Shown piece by piece: positions 12,225-24,799 of a DNA stretch of 64,000 nucleotides. The position numbers were made by a program, and so were the translations under genes. Where the stretch lies: positions 18,736,930 to 18,800,929 of the forward strand of contig NC_058143.1 in the NCBI RefSeq assembly GCF_011075055.1, in the 5' to 3' direction. The first letter of the stretch is position 1. Each line of letters opens with the position of its first letter. Below the pieces are notes generated by a model. The model worked only from the letters and a program-made list of their open reading frames with translations, was not told where the DNA came from and made no database searches. The DNA comes from Mangifera indica (taxonomy: Eukaryota > Streptophyta > Magnoliopsida > Sapindales > Anacardiaceae).

Positions 12225-14347
12225 ATAAGTATCAAATTACATATTCAGATAATATGTTATCATATAACTTAATTAGATAATTAAAATTGGGTGCATAATT
12301 TTTCATACCCACTTTAATTTAGTAGCCGGGGAACAAATAATTCAATGGTTGTAACGTAACAACTACTTGAATAACAATTTCACTTAAAATTCTCTTTACT
12401 ATAGAAGAAATAAAAAGTCTTTCGAAAAAGGAGAGTCATTAACCAGGGCATTTACAAGTATAGCATAATTGGGGATTACACGCAATTAAGATAGTCATTC
12501 CATTAAGGAATTGCTTATAAAATACATATATTCTGAAATCTCAAGTCTGGAGTCATTGTTTGGAAATAAAGTGAGGAATTGAAGAAACTATGAGAGATAT
12601 GGTTCATGAACAATTACTATTCACCGAATAGAATTTGATACCATCCACTAAGTTGACCACGAAAAAAAACCCACCATTGCCCACTAATTATCTCAGTCTA
12701 GATTATTTATAGATTTCCATTGGATTAGACAAAGTTTTGGAAACCATTTTTGGAAAGTTTACAAGCAAATATGCTGATATATGCAAGTGACGTTTTGAGA
12801 CCCCGATATATGTGGATTCTGAACTTACATATATAGTTCAAGATATTTGTTTTATAAATGTATCATAATTCTACAGGCATTTTAGGGAAGTGATTTGAAA
12901 GAAGAAGAGAGAATGAAAGCAAAGAGTAATTGGATAGTTGAGAACAAGAAGGGACCCAGTACCCTCTCTATCTGTTGAAGGAAAATTCAGAAACCATAGC
13001 TTTAATGCCGCCCACTAAGATTTATTTGAACAATTATTAGCTTGAAGTTTCAAAGGAAACATCTATTAAGAGTTGAAAATCTGTTGGTGACTTGAGAACA
13101 ATATGGCTAGCGTTTTTCTTTCTCGATGCTTCTTTTTTAATTCTCTTTTTATTTATTAGAAAAAAACAATTAATATGGATCCTTACCCTTTCAATCTATG
13201 AACGGATGTAGTGAAAAGTTGATACAGAAAAAGTTATGGCGATGGCTTTTGAAAGTAGCATTATTGAGAGACCCCCCAAAGGTCCAAGCCAAAGTCAAAA
13301 ACAACGGGTAGAATTGTACCATTTATGAGAGAGCAATGATTCGCATCCAGTTTTGAATATTCATTAGATATTCAGAGAATATATTATTTAAATATCTAAT
13401 CAAATATTTAAAATTAAATATATATAATTTTATTGTTTCTGAGAATTTGATTTATTAAAAGGAAGCCATGTGATCTTGCTCTTATAAATTTACCCAAGTA
13501 CTTTAGTGGTTTAGGCATACCTGTTTATGACCAAAGCAACTCTACAGTTAAGAGTTTATTTCGAAGAAATTGCATAATTGAATTTCTGGGTGGAGATGCA
13601 TGTCAAAAGAAAATGATAATACTGAAGAATGGCAAAGCTGATATTTTGAAGGTTTAAACGTTCAAAATATGCAACCCTCAGGAAAGGAAGTCTTGAAAAA
13701 ATCATTCATAACTTCTGAATTCAAGTAATTACTAATTAATAAAGAATTTCAAACTACGTTCCTGGTTCAATGTATCATGTTTGCTTTGACTGCAAAACCC
13801 ATCTACCATTGGCCAAAGCATTCATGCTTATCACATACCTTGTCTTTGTCCAGGCATACGAAGCAGGAGTCAGCGAAAGAAGAGCAAAATCTGATGTGCC
13901 TCTGACAGATTCTGAATCAGTTGACGAAGAAAGAAATGTGTATACATTGAATAACTTATGAGAGTTTAGGACTGATTATATACAATAAATTGGTGAAGAG
14001 TTTAAGTGTAATATAGGTGACAAATGTCTAACCCATTACTCACGATGGTTTCTTCTTCTGCAAACTTTAATTAATTTTCTTTGAGATGTCGTCATAATCT
14101 CACCAACAAAATTCAGACTTTTTGGAATTGGGTGTTCATCAACCACTCCTTTTAAGGATACATTTGAAAGGACGGTCTTACCATCAATAACGCAATTAAT
14201 ATTTGGTTAGAAAGCATGAATTCAATGTTCTTTTCTTAAAATTCTTCACCAAACACCATTATGATTTCCAACTGAAAAACGTCAAGGAAAATTACTTGGG
14301 CACATTTTCTTCCATGGTAAATACGGCCTTATTTCCACTTAAAAATT

Positions 14348-14845
14348 GGCCAAAAAACTTATTCTCATCTAAGATATAATAAAATCTTAAAATTTTATCT
14401 TAAAAATTTATTATTACTAAATTAAACTAAACATTAACTTTAAACTTAAATTGATTAAAGTTTTTAATAAAGTTAAAAAAATTGTTTTTAATAATTTATT
14501 TTATAAAACTAAATTTTCTATAAATTTTACCCCCTTAATTTATAAAACTAACTATTTTCTCTAAAATTAAGTTTTGAAAAGTAAATTTTTCCCCCTACCT
14601 GGGGTTTCAAATTTTGTTGAAAATTTTCCAGCAAATGACGACTGATCTCTCTCCCTCTGATGCTTTTCCTTTGATCGACGATGTCTAAATTTGATAAAAT
14701 CTAAACAAAATATTTAAACTCTTCGTCTAGATTTTTGACTTCATCTGGACAAAAGATGATAGTTTAATCGACGAGTTATCCTCTTCCAGACAAGAACGAC
14801 TCCTTGTCACTATTGTTGTCATCCAAACAAAACTGATTCAATCAC
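14348..14845. mobile_element. Truncated copy of the long-TIR Mutator-like MITE family
   Basis: The left terminus GGCCAAAAAACTTATTCTCA resembles the termini of the two complete elements at 47564 and 52947. The interior contains the GTCTAGAT...CATCTGGACAAAAGATGAT vocabulary also found inside the 52947 element. No right TIR is seen, so the copy appears 3'-truncated. A 33-nt near-identical pair (14847-14879 and 15069-15101) lies just beyond. Confidence 0.45.
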
Positions 14846-15269
14846 GCGTTTTCATGTATCAAGAGAAGAAACATATTTTCATTGTTTTTATTGTGTACAA
14901 GTTAGAAAGAGCTTGCCATAGTTAGTTAGAAATAATGGGATTAAGAAATTAATCTCACTTATTAAGTTGAAACGGGAATTATATTGTTACATTATTGTTG
15001 TTAATTATTAATTTGATAGATAATTAGTAGATGTTATCGCAGATAAGCTAGCAACCGAGTCGACCGTACGTTTTCATGCTTCAAGAGAAGAAATATATTT
15101 TGAAAATGGATGTCTAAAGGTTTAAAGCATTATTTTTTGCCTTATATAGCAGTGCTTGGCCATTGCTGCAGGACCAGCAACTAAAGCCTGCAGCTCACCA
15201 TTTTGAGTGCAGACACCCAAGTACACCAGTACGTGATCACGTGGGCGTCACATTCTTTATTAATGTGTC

Positions 15270-15272
<3 letters not shown>

Positions 15273-15338
<66 letters not shown>
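15273..15338. repeat. Compound (AT)18(GT)15 microsatellite
   Basis: 36 bases of AT repeat pass directly into 30 bases of GT repeat. Both are uninterrupted, so it is probably highly polymorphic. Confidence 0.97.
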
Positions 15339-15340
<2 letters not shown>

Positions 15341-15439
15341 ACAGTGAGGAAGTAATCCTGATTGCCTATTGTACAGTAAGTAGATGCTTTGTGTTCGTAG
15401 ATATTGTAGACCAAAAATGATTGACTTGACCTAGTAAAC

Positions 15440-15610
15440 AAAGAGAAATGTTATATCTACATGATTTTTGTATACGGTTTAGATATATTAATGATGTATC
15501 ATTATATGATTAAATATTTTTTTATTTTTAATATAAAATTATTTAAATATATAATAATTTATTATTTATATATTCAAATTATATATAAAAAATGTATAGT
15601 TGGTTAATAA
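15440..15610. repeat. AT-rich fold-back (palindromic) MITE copy
   Basis: Contains ATGATTAAATATTTTTTTA and, a few bases on, ATAAAATTATTTAAATATAT, which together can fold back. The same ATTATATGATTAAATATT / AATTTAAAATTA.TTAATTATAT stem text recurs at about 4810-4880, 27290-27370, 27460-27550 and 39340-39480. I therefore read these as copies of one fold-back family. Confidence 0.4.
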
Positions 15611-16239
15611 GAATATTGATATTGAGTAAAAAAAAAATTCTTTAGTAAACAAATTTGTCAACACCCTCTATTTTTGCAACCCCTTTTACTTTCACTTTGT
15701 GCCAATTAGATACCTTAATTATCTTGCAAGGCACTCCACACTCTTGCCCCACTTCTTTGTACCATGCCTGGTCCTCCCCCACCGCCTTTATATTGCATGT
15801 CTAGACAGGCCTCATGCTGCTCATTGTTATTATCTCTCTTGCGTATGATTTAGTTGTAGTTTCCGTCATAGCAATCTTCAACTTCTTTTTTTTCTTCACT
15901 TTCTTAATTTTCTCGACCTTATTATTCTCAACAACAAGAGGGAACCAAATGTATGTGTTGCTTTCCTTGACGACCATAAAAATTAAAACAAAGTGAAAAA
16001 ACCAAATACTGAAAAGGACCAACAGCGAAGTTCTTCAACATACTAAGCATTTGCATGGTTGGAGTGGCGGCAGTATGAGACTCCAATCAAAGTGATAAGT
16101 ATAGCATCAGGAAATGAATTGCAAATTCCAGACTTTTAAATAGTCCATCAATCATGTTTAAAATGTTGAAGTTAGATTTATAAAATAAATATTCTTTTTT
16201 TATTTTTTTAAATTTCTAACAGTGAAATTACTAATCTTT

Positions 16240-16880
16240 GGGTAATATGAGACTTGGCAAATTGGCGAGCCAAGCTGGGTGGAGGCAAAGTCGATACGGG
16301 TGTGGATAAAATAGGTATAAATCAAAAAACATATTGTGTTATATAGATAATAATTTTTAAATTCGTACTTCAACTTAATAGGTACAGGTCGACCCATGGG
16401 TACTCGTTAATATTAATTTCTCATTATTTCTTTTTTATTTATATTATTTTAATGTATTCCTTTCTCAATTTTTAATATTTTTCTCTTCAAATACATAGGT
16501 ATTTTGTGGAGGAAAGAAAATTTACCTCAAATTATAAAAATGTTTGTTTATAAATTTGAAGAATTTTAATATTAAACATGTAATAAAATTTATTTTCAAT
16601 ATAATAAATTTTTTAATTTTATAATACATTTGAGTTCATTTCATATAAAAAAAGGGGAAAATATATAAAATGTGTATTAGGTATATTGTAAGTTTGATAT
16701 TAAAATAGAAAAAAATGAATTGAAAAAAAAAAGGGTGACCTACGGGTACTCACAAGTATACCCAACCTGTCAACAAAAATGTTTTACTTGTGGATATGAA
16801 TCCACAAATCTAAAACTTATTTTCATATTTAAACAGGTTACCCATGGGTGATTTACCCATTTTACGGGTCCTAAGTTTTT
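16240..16880. mobile_element. Probable transposon relic with GGGTACCC-type subterminal motifs
   Basis: Both flanks are rich in short motifs of the form CCCATGGGTACTCG, GGTACAGGTCGACCC, CTACGGGTACTCAC and TTACCCATGGGTGA, in opposite arrangement around an AT-rich middle. Such ACGGGT/ACCCGT subterminal arrays are typical of small plant hAT-like elements. No target-site duplication was identified, and boundaries are approximate. Confidence 0.3.
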
Positions 16881-17181
16881 TAAATAAAATTAAATTTTGT
16901 ATGAAAAGGTATGATTTATACATGGTTAAAAAGTAACCACACATAAAGGTTGGTTACTCTTGATTCACCTACCTATATTGAGACTTTGGAAGAATGCATT
17001 TGAAAATCTATCAAATTCATGTTAAAAAGAAGAAAATTATGAATGAGAATTCTATCTACATTAAAATATAAAATATATTATTAGTGTTGAAATTCGGGTG
17101 CTTCATTTTTCTAAATTAGAATGTTTAATTAATAAATAAACAAAAATTGAGAAAAAGCCGGCATATGAACACAAGAAATGC

Positions 17182-17187
17182 CACGTG
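17182..17187. promoter_or_regulatory. G-box (CACGTG) upstream of ETR2
   Basis: GCCACGTGGGA gives a perfect palindromic G-box about 1.3 kb upstream of the ETR2 ATG and about 0.7 kb upstream of the inferred leader intron. Such sites bind bZIP/bHLH factors. Whether it is functional here is inference. Confidence 0.3.
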
Positions 17188-17887
17188 GGATGTGAGTTAA
17201 GGGAGGAAAAGGAAGAGCAGGTGGACGTAATTGGAAATTGGGGGCAGAAGAAATGAATAGAACCAATAAAACAAGAAAAATTAAAGAAAGAAACGTTTTT
17301 TAGAAAAAGAAAATAAAACAAATCTTTTTGGGTCTGACGAGGACGTTTTGGTTCAAAAGGCCGTCTAAGTTCTCTTCATGTATGAATCTGGGTCCCACTC
17401 TCCACCCTTCCTTTTCAATTCTCTCTTCTTACAAAATCAACTATAACAACGGCGCTTCCGTCCTCCGAAAGATCAACATTAACATTTTCATTTCCTCTTC
17501 TTTATGTCAACAGTTTTTCTGATAAAAAGAGGAAATAACTACTTGGGATCAAACGGGTGTTATTATGTTTTGGTGGGTGTTTCTTTTTCTTCACCGCCCG
17601 CCTGTAGTTTTGCCTCCCTGGTTTAAGCGGAACGGGTTGGCCGGGTTTTATTCGGTGGTTTTGTTTGCCTTTGATATTTGCCATTAAACGGCTGCTGAAC
17701 TTGGGCCGTACTTGTCTTGTGTGCAAGTTACAATGGCTTTAAGTGATCAACTTTATTGTGAAATATGAAGATGCGTTTTGAATTATTTCAATACGTCTCT
17801 GCATGTCATGTCGAAGAAAACATAAGATCTGAAGGTGCGTTTGATTTGAAATCTGGATATTTGACCACTATGGTGTAAATTTTTCAG

Positions 17888-18341
17888 GTATGTTTAAATA
17901 TTTTTACTTGCATTTTTTGTTTTGTTCGAGTGAAATGCTGGCTTGGTTTGCTGTGTTGTTTTTTGTTTCTTTGTTTCTCTAACAAAAGCGAAAGCTTTTT
18001 CATTTTCCTTTCAATTTTTAGGCGGGATCTTCGGCGTGCCTCTATTTGCTTTTTTTTTTTTTTTGGATTTTTATGGGTTAGAAAAAATGTCCTGTTCTTC
18101 ATTACTGTGCTATTCGGAAATATATGATAAAGGTATAAAATTTAAAATTAGATTTAGATAGGAAAAGTGAATTGAAGTAGAACTGTAGAGGTAATTTATT
18201 AGTTTTTGAGTGGTGGTTGTGTTAGATCTTAATTTAATGCTAATTAATTATTTGAAAACCTTAATGGGGTTGTGAAAGATTGAAGATATAGTGTTGAAAA
18301 TGGACTGTAGAGGTAATTTTTTGCTTTTGCGTTCAATGCAG
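17888..18341 (+). other. Inferred 5'-UTR intron of ETR2
   Basis: A donor CAG|GTATGT at 17888 and an acceptor TTCAATGCAG ending at 18341 bracket a T-rich stretch. The coding ATG follows 139 nt after the acceptor. Introns in the leaders of ethylene-receptor genes are known, so splicing here is plausible. There is no transcript evidence in the sequence itself. Confidence 0.45.
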
Positions 18342-18451
18342 GAAATGAGAATTGAAGATTGGGCTGCTAACCAAGTTTTAGTTGAAGATAGCTTTGTTTG
18401 TTGTTTTAAGAGGTTGTGAAAGATTGAAGATATAGTGTTGAAAATGGACTG
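18268..18451 (+). repeat. 40-bp direct repeat in the ETR2 leader
   Basis: The 40-nt block starting GGTTGTGAAAGATTGAAGAT at 18268-18307 is repeated identically at 18412-18451, a period of 144 bp. One copy falls in the inferred leader intron and the other in the leader exon, ending 29 nt before the ATG. A shorter ACTGTAGAGGTAATTT repeat (18182-18197 and 18304-18319) shows that the duplication history involves more than one step. Confidence 0.85.
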
Positions 18452-18480
18452 AAGAAGCTGGCAGTCTGGTTTTGAATGCA

Positions 18481-21357
18481 ATGTTAAAGGCATTAGCTAC
18501 TGGGCTGTTGATTTTTTCACTCCTTGTATCAGTATCCGTGGCCGACAACGGCTTCCCAAGATGTAATTGTGATGACGAAGGAAGTTTATGGAGCATTGAA
18601 AGCATCCTTGAGTGCCAAAAAGTGAGTGATTTCTTGATTGCTGTTGCCTATTTTTCAATCCCGATTGAGCTGCTTTACTTTGTTAGCTGTTCAAATATAC
18701 CGTTCAAATGGGTCCTCTTCCAGTTCATTGCCTTCATTGTTCTATGTGGAATGACTCATCTGCTCAATGGCTGGACCTATGGACCTCACCCGTTTCAGTT
18801 AATGTTGGCCCTCACTGTGTTCAAGATCCTCACTGCCTTGGTCTCATGTGCCACAGCTATAACTCTCATTACTCTTATTCCACTGCTTCTCAAAGTGAAA
18901 GTAAGAGAATTCATGTTGAAGAAAAAGGCTTGGGATCTCGGCCGAGAAGTTGGGATTATTATGAAACAGAAAGAGACTGGATTGCATGTTCGTATGCTCA
19001 CACAAGAGATTCGCAAATCTCTTGATAGGCATATGATCCTGGACACAACTTTAGTGGAGTTATCCAATACTCTGGGTCTGCAGAATTGTGCAGTATGGAT
19101 GCCTAATGAGATTAAAACAGAGATGAATTTGACCCATGAGTTGAAATGTAGGAACTACTCGGATTTATGTAATTGTTCTATACCAATTACTGATCCAGAT
19201 GTTGCGAGGATTAAGGGTAGTGATGAGGTGAATATTCTTGAACCCAGCTCAGCACTTGCCACAGCAAGTAGTGTAGAATCTGGTGAGCCAGGTCCCGTAG
19301 CTGCAATTAGAATGCCAATGCTTCGGGTTTCAAATTTTAAAGGGGGAACTCCAGAGCTAGTCCAAGCATGTTATGCAATATTGGTTTTGGTTCTTCCAAG
19401 TAGTCAACCCAGAATTTGGACCAATCAAGAATTAGAGATAGTTAAGGTGGTCGCAGATCAAGTGGCTGTAGCACTCTCTCATGCTGCAGTACTTGAAGAG
19501 TCCCAGCTCATGAGGGAGCAATTGGAGGAGCAAAATCGAGCTTTACAACAAGCACAAAAAGATGCTATGATGGCAAGCCTGGCTAGAAATTCATTTCAGA
19601 AGGTAATGAATGATGGGATGAAGAGGCCAATGCATTCAATTCTAGGCTTGCTTTCGATTATGCAGGATGGAGATATGAATAATGACCAAAAGATGATTGT
19701 CAATACAATGATGAAGACCAGCAATGTCCTTTCGACTTTGATAAATGATGTGATGGACATTTCAACAAAGGATAGTGGAAGGTTTCCATTTGACATTAAA
19801 TCCTTCAGCTTGCATACCATGATAAAAGAAGTGGCTTGCCTTGCCAGGTGCTTGTGTATTTATAGGGGCTTTGGGTTTTCAATTGAGGTTGAGAGGTCCT
19901 TACCTGATAATGTTATGGGTGACGAAAGGAGAGTTTTTCAGGTGATTTTGCATATGGTTGGGAACCTATTGAATGGCAACAATAGAGGAGGGTCTGTAAT
20001 GCTTCGAGTTATCTCAGAGAGTGGGAGTCAGGAGAGGAATGATCAAAGATGGGCAACCTGGAGGCAAACCTCAGCTGATGGGGATGTATATATCAGATTT
20101 GAAATCGAGATGCACAATGCTGGTTCTCAAACAGAGTGCTCTACCTCAGTGGGACAGTTTGGTGGTAGAAAAAGTGCCAGTGAAGGAATTGAGGACCGCT
20201 TGAGCTTCAGCATTTGCAAAAAGTTAGTTCAGGTGAGAATGTTCATTACGATGTTTGTCTTATCATTTATGTGGTTTGGGCAATAGGTTGTAAGATATCC
20301 CTTGTGAAATATGTGAAGTGATAACTAGGTAACTTAGAAGCTAAATTGAACTTGAATCATTTAACAACGGTAGTTTATAACTTTTGTTATTTGCTGGTAA
20401 TTGGTCCTTTTTATTTCGAAAAACCACAATAAACCTCTATCTATAATAATGGGGATAAAACCGTTCATGTTGGTGAATCTTTCAATTTATATAAGTGGTC
20501 CCATAGTCTTGTTTTCTAGGATTCTATTACTGATAAATATATCATATATTTTATTGTTGATTTGCTGTCATTGAGTATATGCTTTGACAAACTTAGCTTT
20601 TCTTATTTATTTATGAATAAAGCTACCCCACATTATATATACATATATATATGGTTGAATTGTGAAGTCCAGCTAAAATATTTTAAAACAATTATGTTTC
20701 CCTCTTACTGTGGATTCCTAAGTGTTAACGGGTCAATGTTTTATGTGGGATATAGTGAAAACCATTATGCTCTTTCATGATTTGAACAGTTAATAATTAT
20801 TTTGTTTCCTTATTTTTCGGCAGTTTATGCAAGGGAACATCTGGGCTGTCCCAGATTCTCATGGTTTTACACAAAGCATGGGGCTTGTTCTTCGGTTTCA
20901 ACTACAATCTTCCATTGTTATTGCAATGGATGGTGAATCTTCAGAGCTCTCACAATCCAATTCGCTTTTAAGAGGCTTGCAGGTTTTATTAGTAGATGGT
21001 GATGATGTGAATAGAGTTGTGACCCGGAAGCTGCTTGAGAAGTTAGGTTGCAATGTATCTGCTATTTCATCTGGGTTTGAATGCCTCAGTGCCATCAGCC
21101 CAGCAACATCTTCATTCCAAATTGTCATTTTGGATCTTCAGATGCCTGAGTTGGATGGGTTTGAAGTTGCAGTGAGAATTCGGAAATTCCGGAGTCGTAG
21201 TTGGCCATTGATTGTGGCCATGACAACAAGTACTGACGATAATGTGTGGGACAGATGCATGCAGGTTGGCATGAATGGTGTCATTCGAAAACCAGTTCTA
21301 CTGCAAGGAATCGCCAACGAGCTTCGAAGAGCCCTGCTGCATGCAAACAAACTGTAA
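18481..21357 (+). CDS. ETR2: Subfamily-2 ethylene receptor, ETR2-type (two exons)
   Basis: Exon 1 is 18481-20232 and exon 2 is 20824-21357, joined in phase 0 (CAG|GTGAGA ... TTTCGGCAG|TTT), giving 761 residues. The frame opens slightly upstream, but the first ATG is at 18481. The extra N-terminal hydrophobic segment (residues 5-21) marks subfamily 2. Cys28 and Cys30 are the dimer disulfide pair. Three membrane helices follow (about 50-135) with Cys89 and His93, the Cu(I)/ethylene site. The GAF domain spans about 184-335. A histidine-kinase-like domain keeps the H-box His385 (RPMHSILG), but its N/G boxes are degenerate. The receiver at about 635-755 has Asp642, phospho-acceptor Asp688 ([11 protein letters not shown]) and Lys740. 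Segments such as [13 protein letters not shown] and [11 protein letters not shown] fit ETR2 better than EIN4. It acts at the ER membrane, repressing ethylene response through CTR1 until ligand binds. Without splicing, the protein ends at 20286 without a receiver. Confidence 0.96.
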
Positions 21358-22360
21358 ATTACCGAATATTCAGGTGATGAATCTCAATGAAATAATCCGA
21401 CAACACCATTTTGTCTCCCAATTATCCCCCACCAAGTTCCTAGCATAGAAATGTTACATATATTCACAATCAAATGGTATACAAGTTAGCACCTTTTCTC
21501 TTTAATGTGATTGAACATTTTTTTAATTTTCCCAACATATGCATAGTTTAGATGAAAGCATATAAAATACATCATCCTGAAAACAAGGCAACATTGTGGA
21601 AACCATGAAAGGTTGATTGCAAGTTTTTTATACAAACACCAGATCTCTTAGGATTGTAGAGAAAGGTCAAACATATATATATATATATATATTGGATGTA
21701 TATAGTTTTGAGCATCAAATTGGATGTTTAGATTATGTGTTATTGTATAATTTGGTGATTATGAATTAAGAACAAAATAACATTTAATTATATAATGATA
21801 GATCATAAATATTCAATCGGATCTTCAAAACCGGGTATGCATTGCTCATGGAAGACAGTATGCCAATCCAAATGAGGTTGGTCGATGAAGGGAAGAATTC
21901 ATGCAGGAGTGACAGCATTACGTACCACCACAAATTTGTTTTGGTTTATGAGAGAGACATGGCACGTGGAGTTGGACCCAGACTAGACCCATGTCAACCC
22001 CAGCCCCAACCCCACCACCTAAATCGGTTTCAATATGAATTTCGATTATTTATTGTTAATTTTTATATTTTAATGAGAGGACTTGACGTTAGATCCTTTT
22101 GGAATATTGACCCAACCACTACGCAAATTCCTGTGATTTGCCATGTATCGCTTTTTGCCAATCAGTTCATAGAGAAATTTCTTGGAAAGTGGAGGTGTTA
22201 GTGGTGGCTGCTTCATTATGAATATCATGTTTAGGTGTAACGATGGTTGGTTAAGGTTTTTGTCAACATTATTATTATTCATTTTACTTGATTGACAATT
22301 TCCATCAGGTCCCTCGCACCTTCTGTTGAACAAGTTTGATCTGTCAAGTAATTCAAATTA

Positions 22361-23288
22361 GGGCAAATGATGATTATTTCTCACCCGAATTTCGATGAAA
22401 CTATATTTTCCATTAAAGGGGTAAGAATGCTCATCTCTCTTTTTCTTCTTTCTTTCTTTCTTCTTGTTTGTTTTGGTTTTCTAATTCAGAACAAACAAAT
22501 ATCACATAATATATTAGAAGAAGATGTGGAGAAAGATTTTGTGCAACTGAAGAAGAGCGCCACAACGAATTCAGCTGTGTCAACTTGTTGGATAAGGAAG
22601 GCAACAACAGAGTGAAAGAAGTTGCAGTGACTGATAGCAATTAGTATTTTTACTAATATGCTTTTTTGTTGGTTTTGTTAGGGCTGACTTCGTTTGTTAG
22701 GAAGTTAGCTTCAAATGATAGGGATTCAACACAATTAAGGTTTTCAAAATTTAAGAAATGAATTGGAGGTGTTAAAGATTTGTTAGAAGTACTATGAAAC
22801 GTATGCGGTTTCAGATTGAGGTCAATGACAAAAAAGATTGGAAGTGAGATTGAAGGCTGAGAAATGAAGCTAGTAAAAATATTAAGAATGAAAGTATAAT
22901 TTTTAAGGCATGAGTTAAAAGAATCTAGAGGAGAAGAACTCAGGGTTGGAGAGGACATTAAGTGAACAAAAAGTTACTTATTAGTTATCGAAAGAGAAGT
23001 TTAATCGGTTTATTAAAAGGACTGAAAAGAGATATTTTGAATTTAGTGAAAATATTATTTAACAGTGTTGTTATAAGAAAAATAACAATATAATTAACTC
23101 AGATGATATGATAACATAAAAGAAGAAAGACTAAAGAAAGAATTAAGAAGAAATAAAATATAATTTTTTGATCTAATCTTATTATATAATAATTTTTTCA
23201 ATATATATTATGTGAAAAAAATATATTTTTAAATTTAAATAAAAAAATTTATTATTTTAACAATATTTAAATGAAAAATAATCATTTC
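22361..23288. mobile_element. Possible degraded member of the Mutator-like MITE family
   Basis: The left end GGGCAAATGATGATTATTTC with TCACCC after it resembles the family terminus GGCCAAA...CCCACCC. The reverse complement of the right end, GACGAAATGATTATTTTTCA, is similar to it. Flanking 9-mers match at only about half their positions. This is a weak call. Confidence 0.25.
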
Positions 23289-23708
23289 GTCTTTAAACTG
23301 CCAGTAATCATTCTGAATAGACATCATATGAAGGGTCCCAACCCAACAAAACCAAATATAAGTGCAAACAAGCTCTCATGCTATCAAAATCTGGTATTCC
23401 CATGAGACACCACAATTTTAGAAGATGGATCCGATTCTATTATTTTATTACACTTGAGATCTAAACCCCCTAAATGCTGAAAAAAAAAAAAGAAAAGTTG
23501 GCTACAGAATGAGGGGTGTGTCTTATGAAGAGGAAGGAGACAAAAATTGATGCTTGAAATAGAAAATAAAAGCAAGATTTTAGGATCCATAAGTTAGTCA
23601 AAGCATAAATCATTAGGAATCAATATAATTTATTTACCACAACTTGGAGTACGGTTTGTTCTAGTATTTGTGCTAGGGGCTCTGCATCCAAAACAATTAT
23701 TAATTTAT

Positions 23709-24282
23709 GGCCAAATCACTATATCCCACCCAAAGTTTGCCTAATTGACTAATTTTTATTTCTAAATTTAAAAAGTTAAGTTTTCATCCATCATCCAATA
23801 TTTTACTAGTGAATCTTATTGGTTTTTTCAGATTTTATTTTGCACTTTTATTGAAATTAAAAAATTATAACAAATATATATTACTAATTTAGAAATTTAT
23901 TACTTAGACTTAAAAAAAAAAAAACTATAACTAATTTTAAATAATTATGTTTTTTTATATATATATAACTGCCATTTTTTAAGTTATTGAAGGGTATATT
24001 GAAATTTAATTAACAGTCTTAATAGTTTTAAAAACTACATTTCATTTCCTAATCTTTTATAAAGGGAGAAAAGAAAAAAAAAAGAGAAATTAGAAAGAGC
24101 AAGAAAAAGATGAGAAAATAGAAAGAATAAGAGAAAGAAGAGAAAATTTATGTTAAATGACTTTCTTATTTTTTTTATTTAATTAAATCCATTAATAAAA
24201 GTAGATAATGGGTTAAAATCTAGTCTTTTAAAATTTAAAGGATGAGAATGTTAGTTTAGCAAATATCGGATGAAAAATTGGA
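23709..24282. mobile_element. Probable Mutator-like MITE relic with long diverged TIRs
   Basis: The left end GGCCAAATCACTATATCCCA followed by CCCAAAG matches the family terminus. The reverse complement of the right end, starting near 24282, aligns over about 80 nt (TTTGC.TAA..ACTA, AAATTTxAAAAG, TTTTxAxCCAT). The interior is AT-rich and non-coding with a GAGAAAGAAGAGAAAA purine tract. No clean 9-bp duplication was found. Confidence 0.4.
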
Positions 24283-24799
24283 TTGCATGAAGATATGAGC
24301 TTCCATTGCAATGACATGCCCACTTGGATTTTCTTCTATAAATTAATTGGAAGATGAAGTGTTGTTTGTCAAAGGGCTCTGCATACAAGAAACTATAAAT
24401 AATTATAATACTTAAAAAAAAAAAAGCCTTGGAATTTACAGATTAAAAATAGTAAAGGGGCTGCCGTGGGGCTCTTAAACTTGATTAACAAGTATCATTA
24501 AAATAAGTGGAGGTTGCTTGATTCGGTAATTTGGATTTTGCTGTCTTGTGCGTTGGATTAATAACCCACTTTTAATTATATAATTAGTAAAATAATTAGG
24601 TCGTCCATAGTGTTTGGTTACAGGGTTAGCTATAAATGTCATTGGAATAAAAGACAATCATTTTCATGCTCAGCTGTGATAATCCATATAAAACAACGCA
24701 ATTAATTGATAATTTAATTTCCAAACACCAAGTTGCAGTCCAATAATTATATTAATAGGTTTCGAGGCACAAGTGGGATTTGTCAAATTAATAACGTAA

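Larger units (their letters stand above)
7112..17500. other. Intergenic region between the zinc-finger gene and ETR2
   Basis: About 10.4 kb without a gene I can support. It holds microsatellites (7686-7719, 15273-15338), a nested direct repeat (8659-8805) and dispersed GAGTTCGAATT-type repeat debris (9348-9600). It also holds several probable non-autonomous transposon relics (about 9800-10270, 11736-12224, 14348-14845, 15440-15610, 16240-16880). At 13845-13961 a possible exon-like stretch follows a TCCAG acceptor and ends TGA, with about 35 residues rich in Glu, Ser and Asp. No family is recognised and I do not call it a gene. Confidence 0.5.

Noticed and set aside
13770..13961. Exon-like frame ending in an acidic tail
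   Set aside because: Has an acceptor-like site but no partner exon or recognisable family. Mentioned only as part of the intergenic description.
18481..21357. Calling the receptor EIN4 rather than ETR2
   Set aside because: Several segments ([24 protein letters not shown], the [11 protein letters not shown] stretch) and the SUP-like/URO-like neighbours fit ETR2 better. A tree would be decisive.
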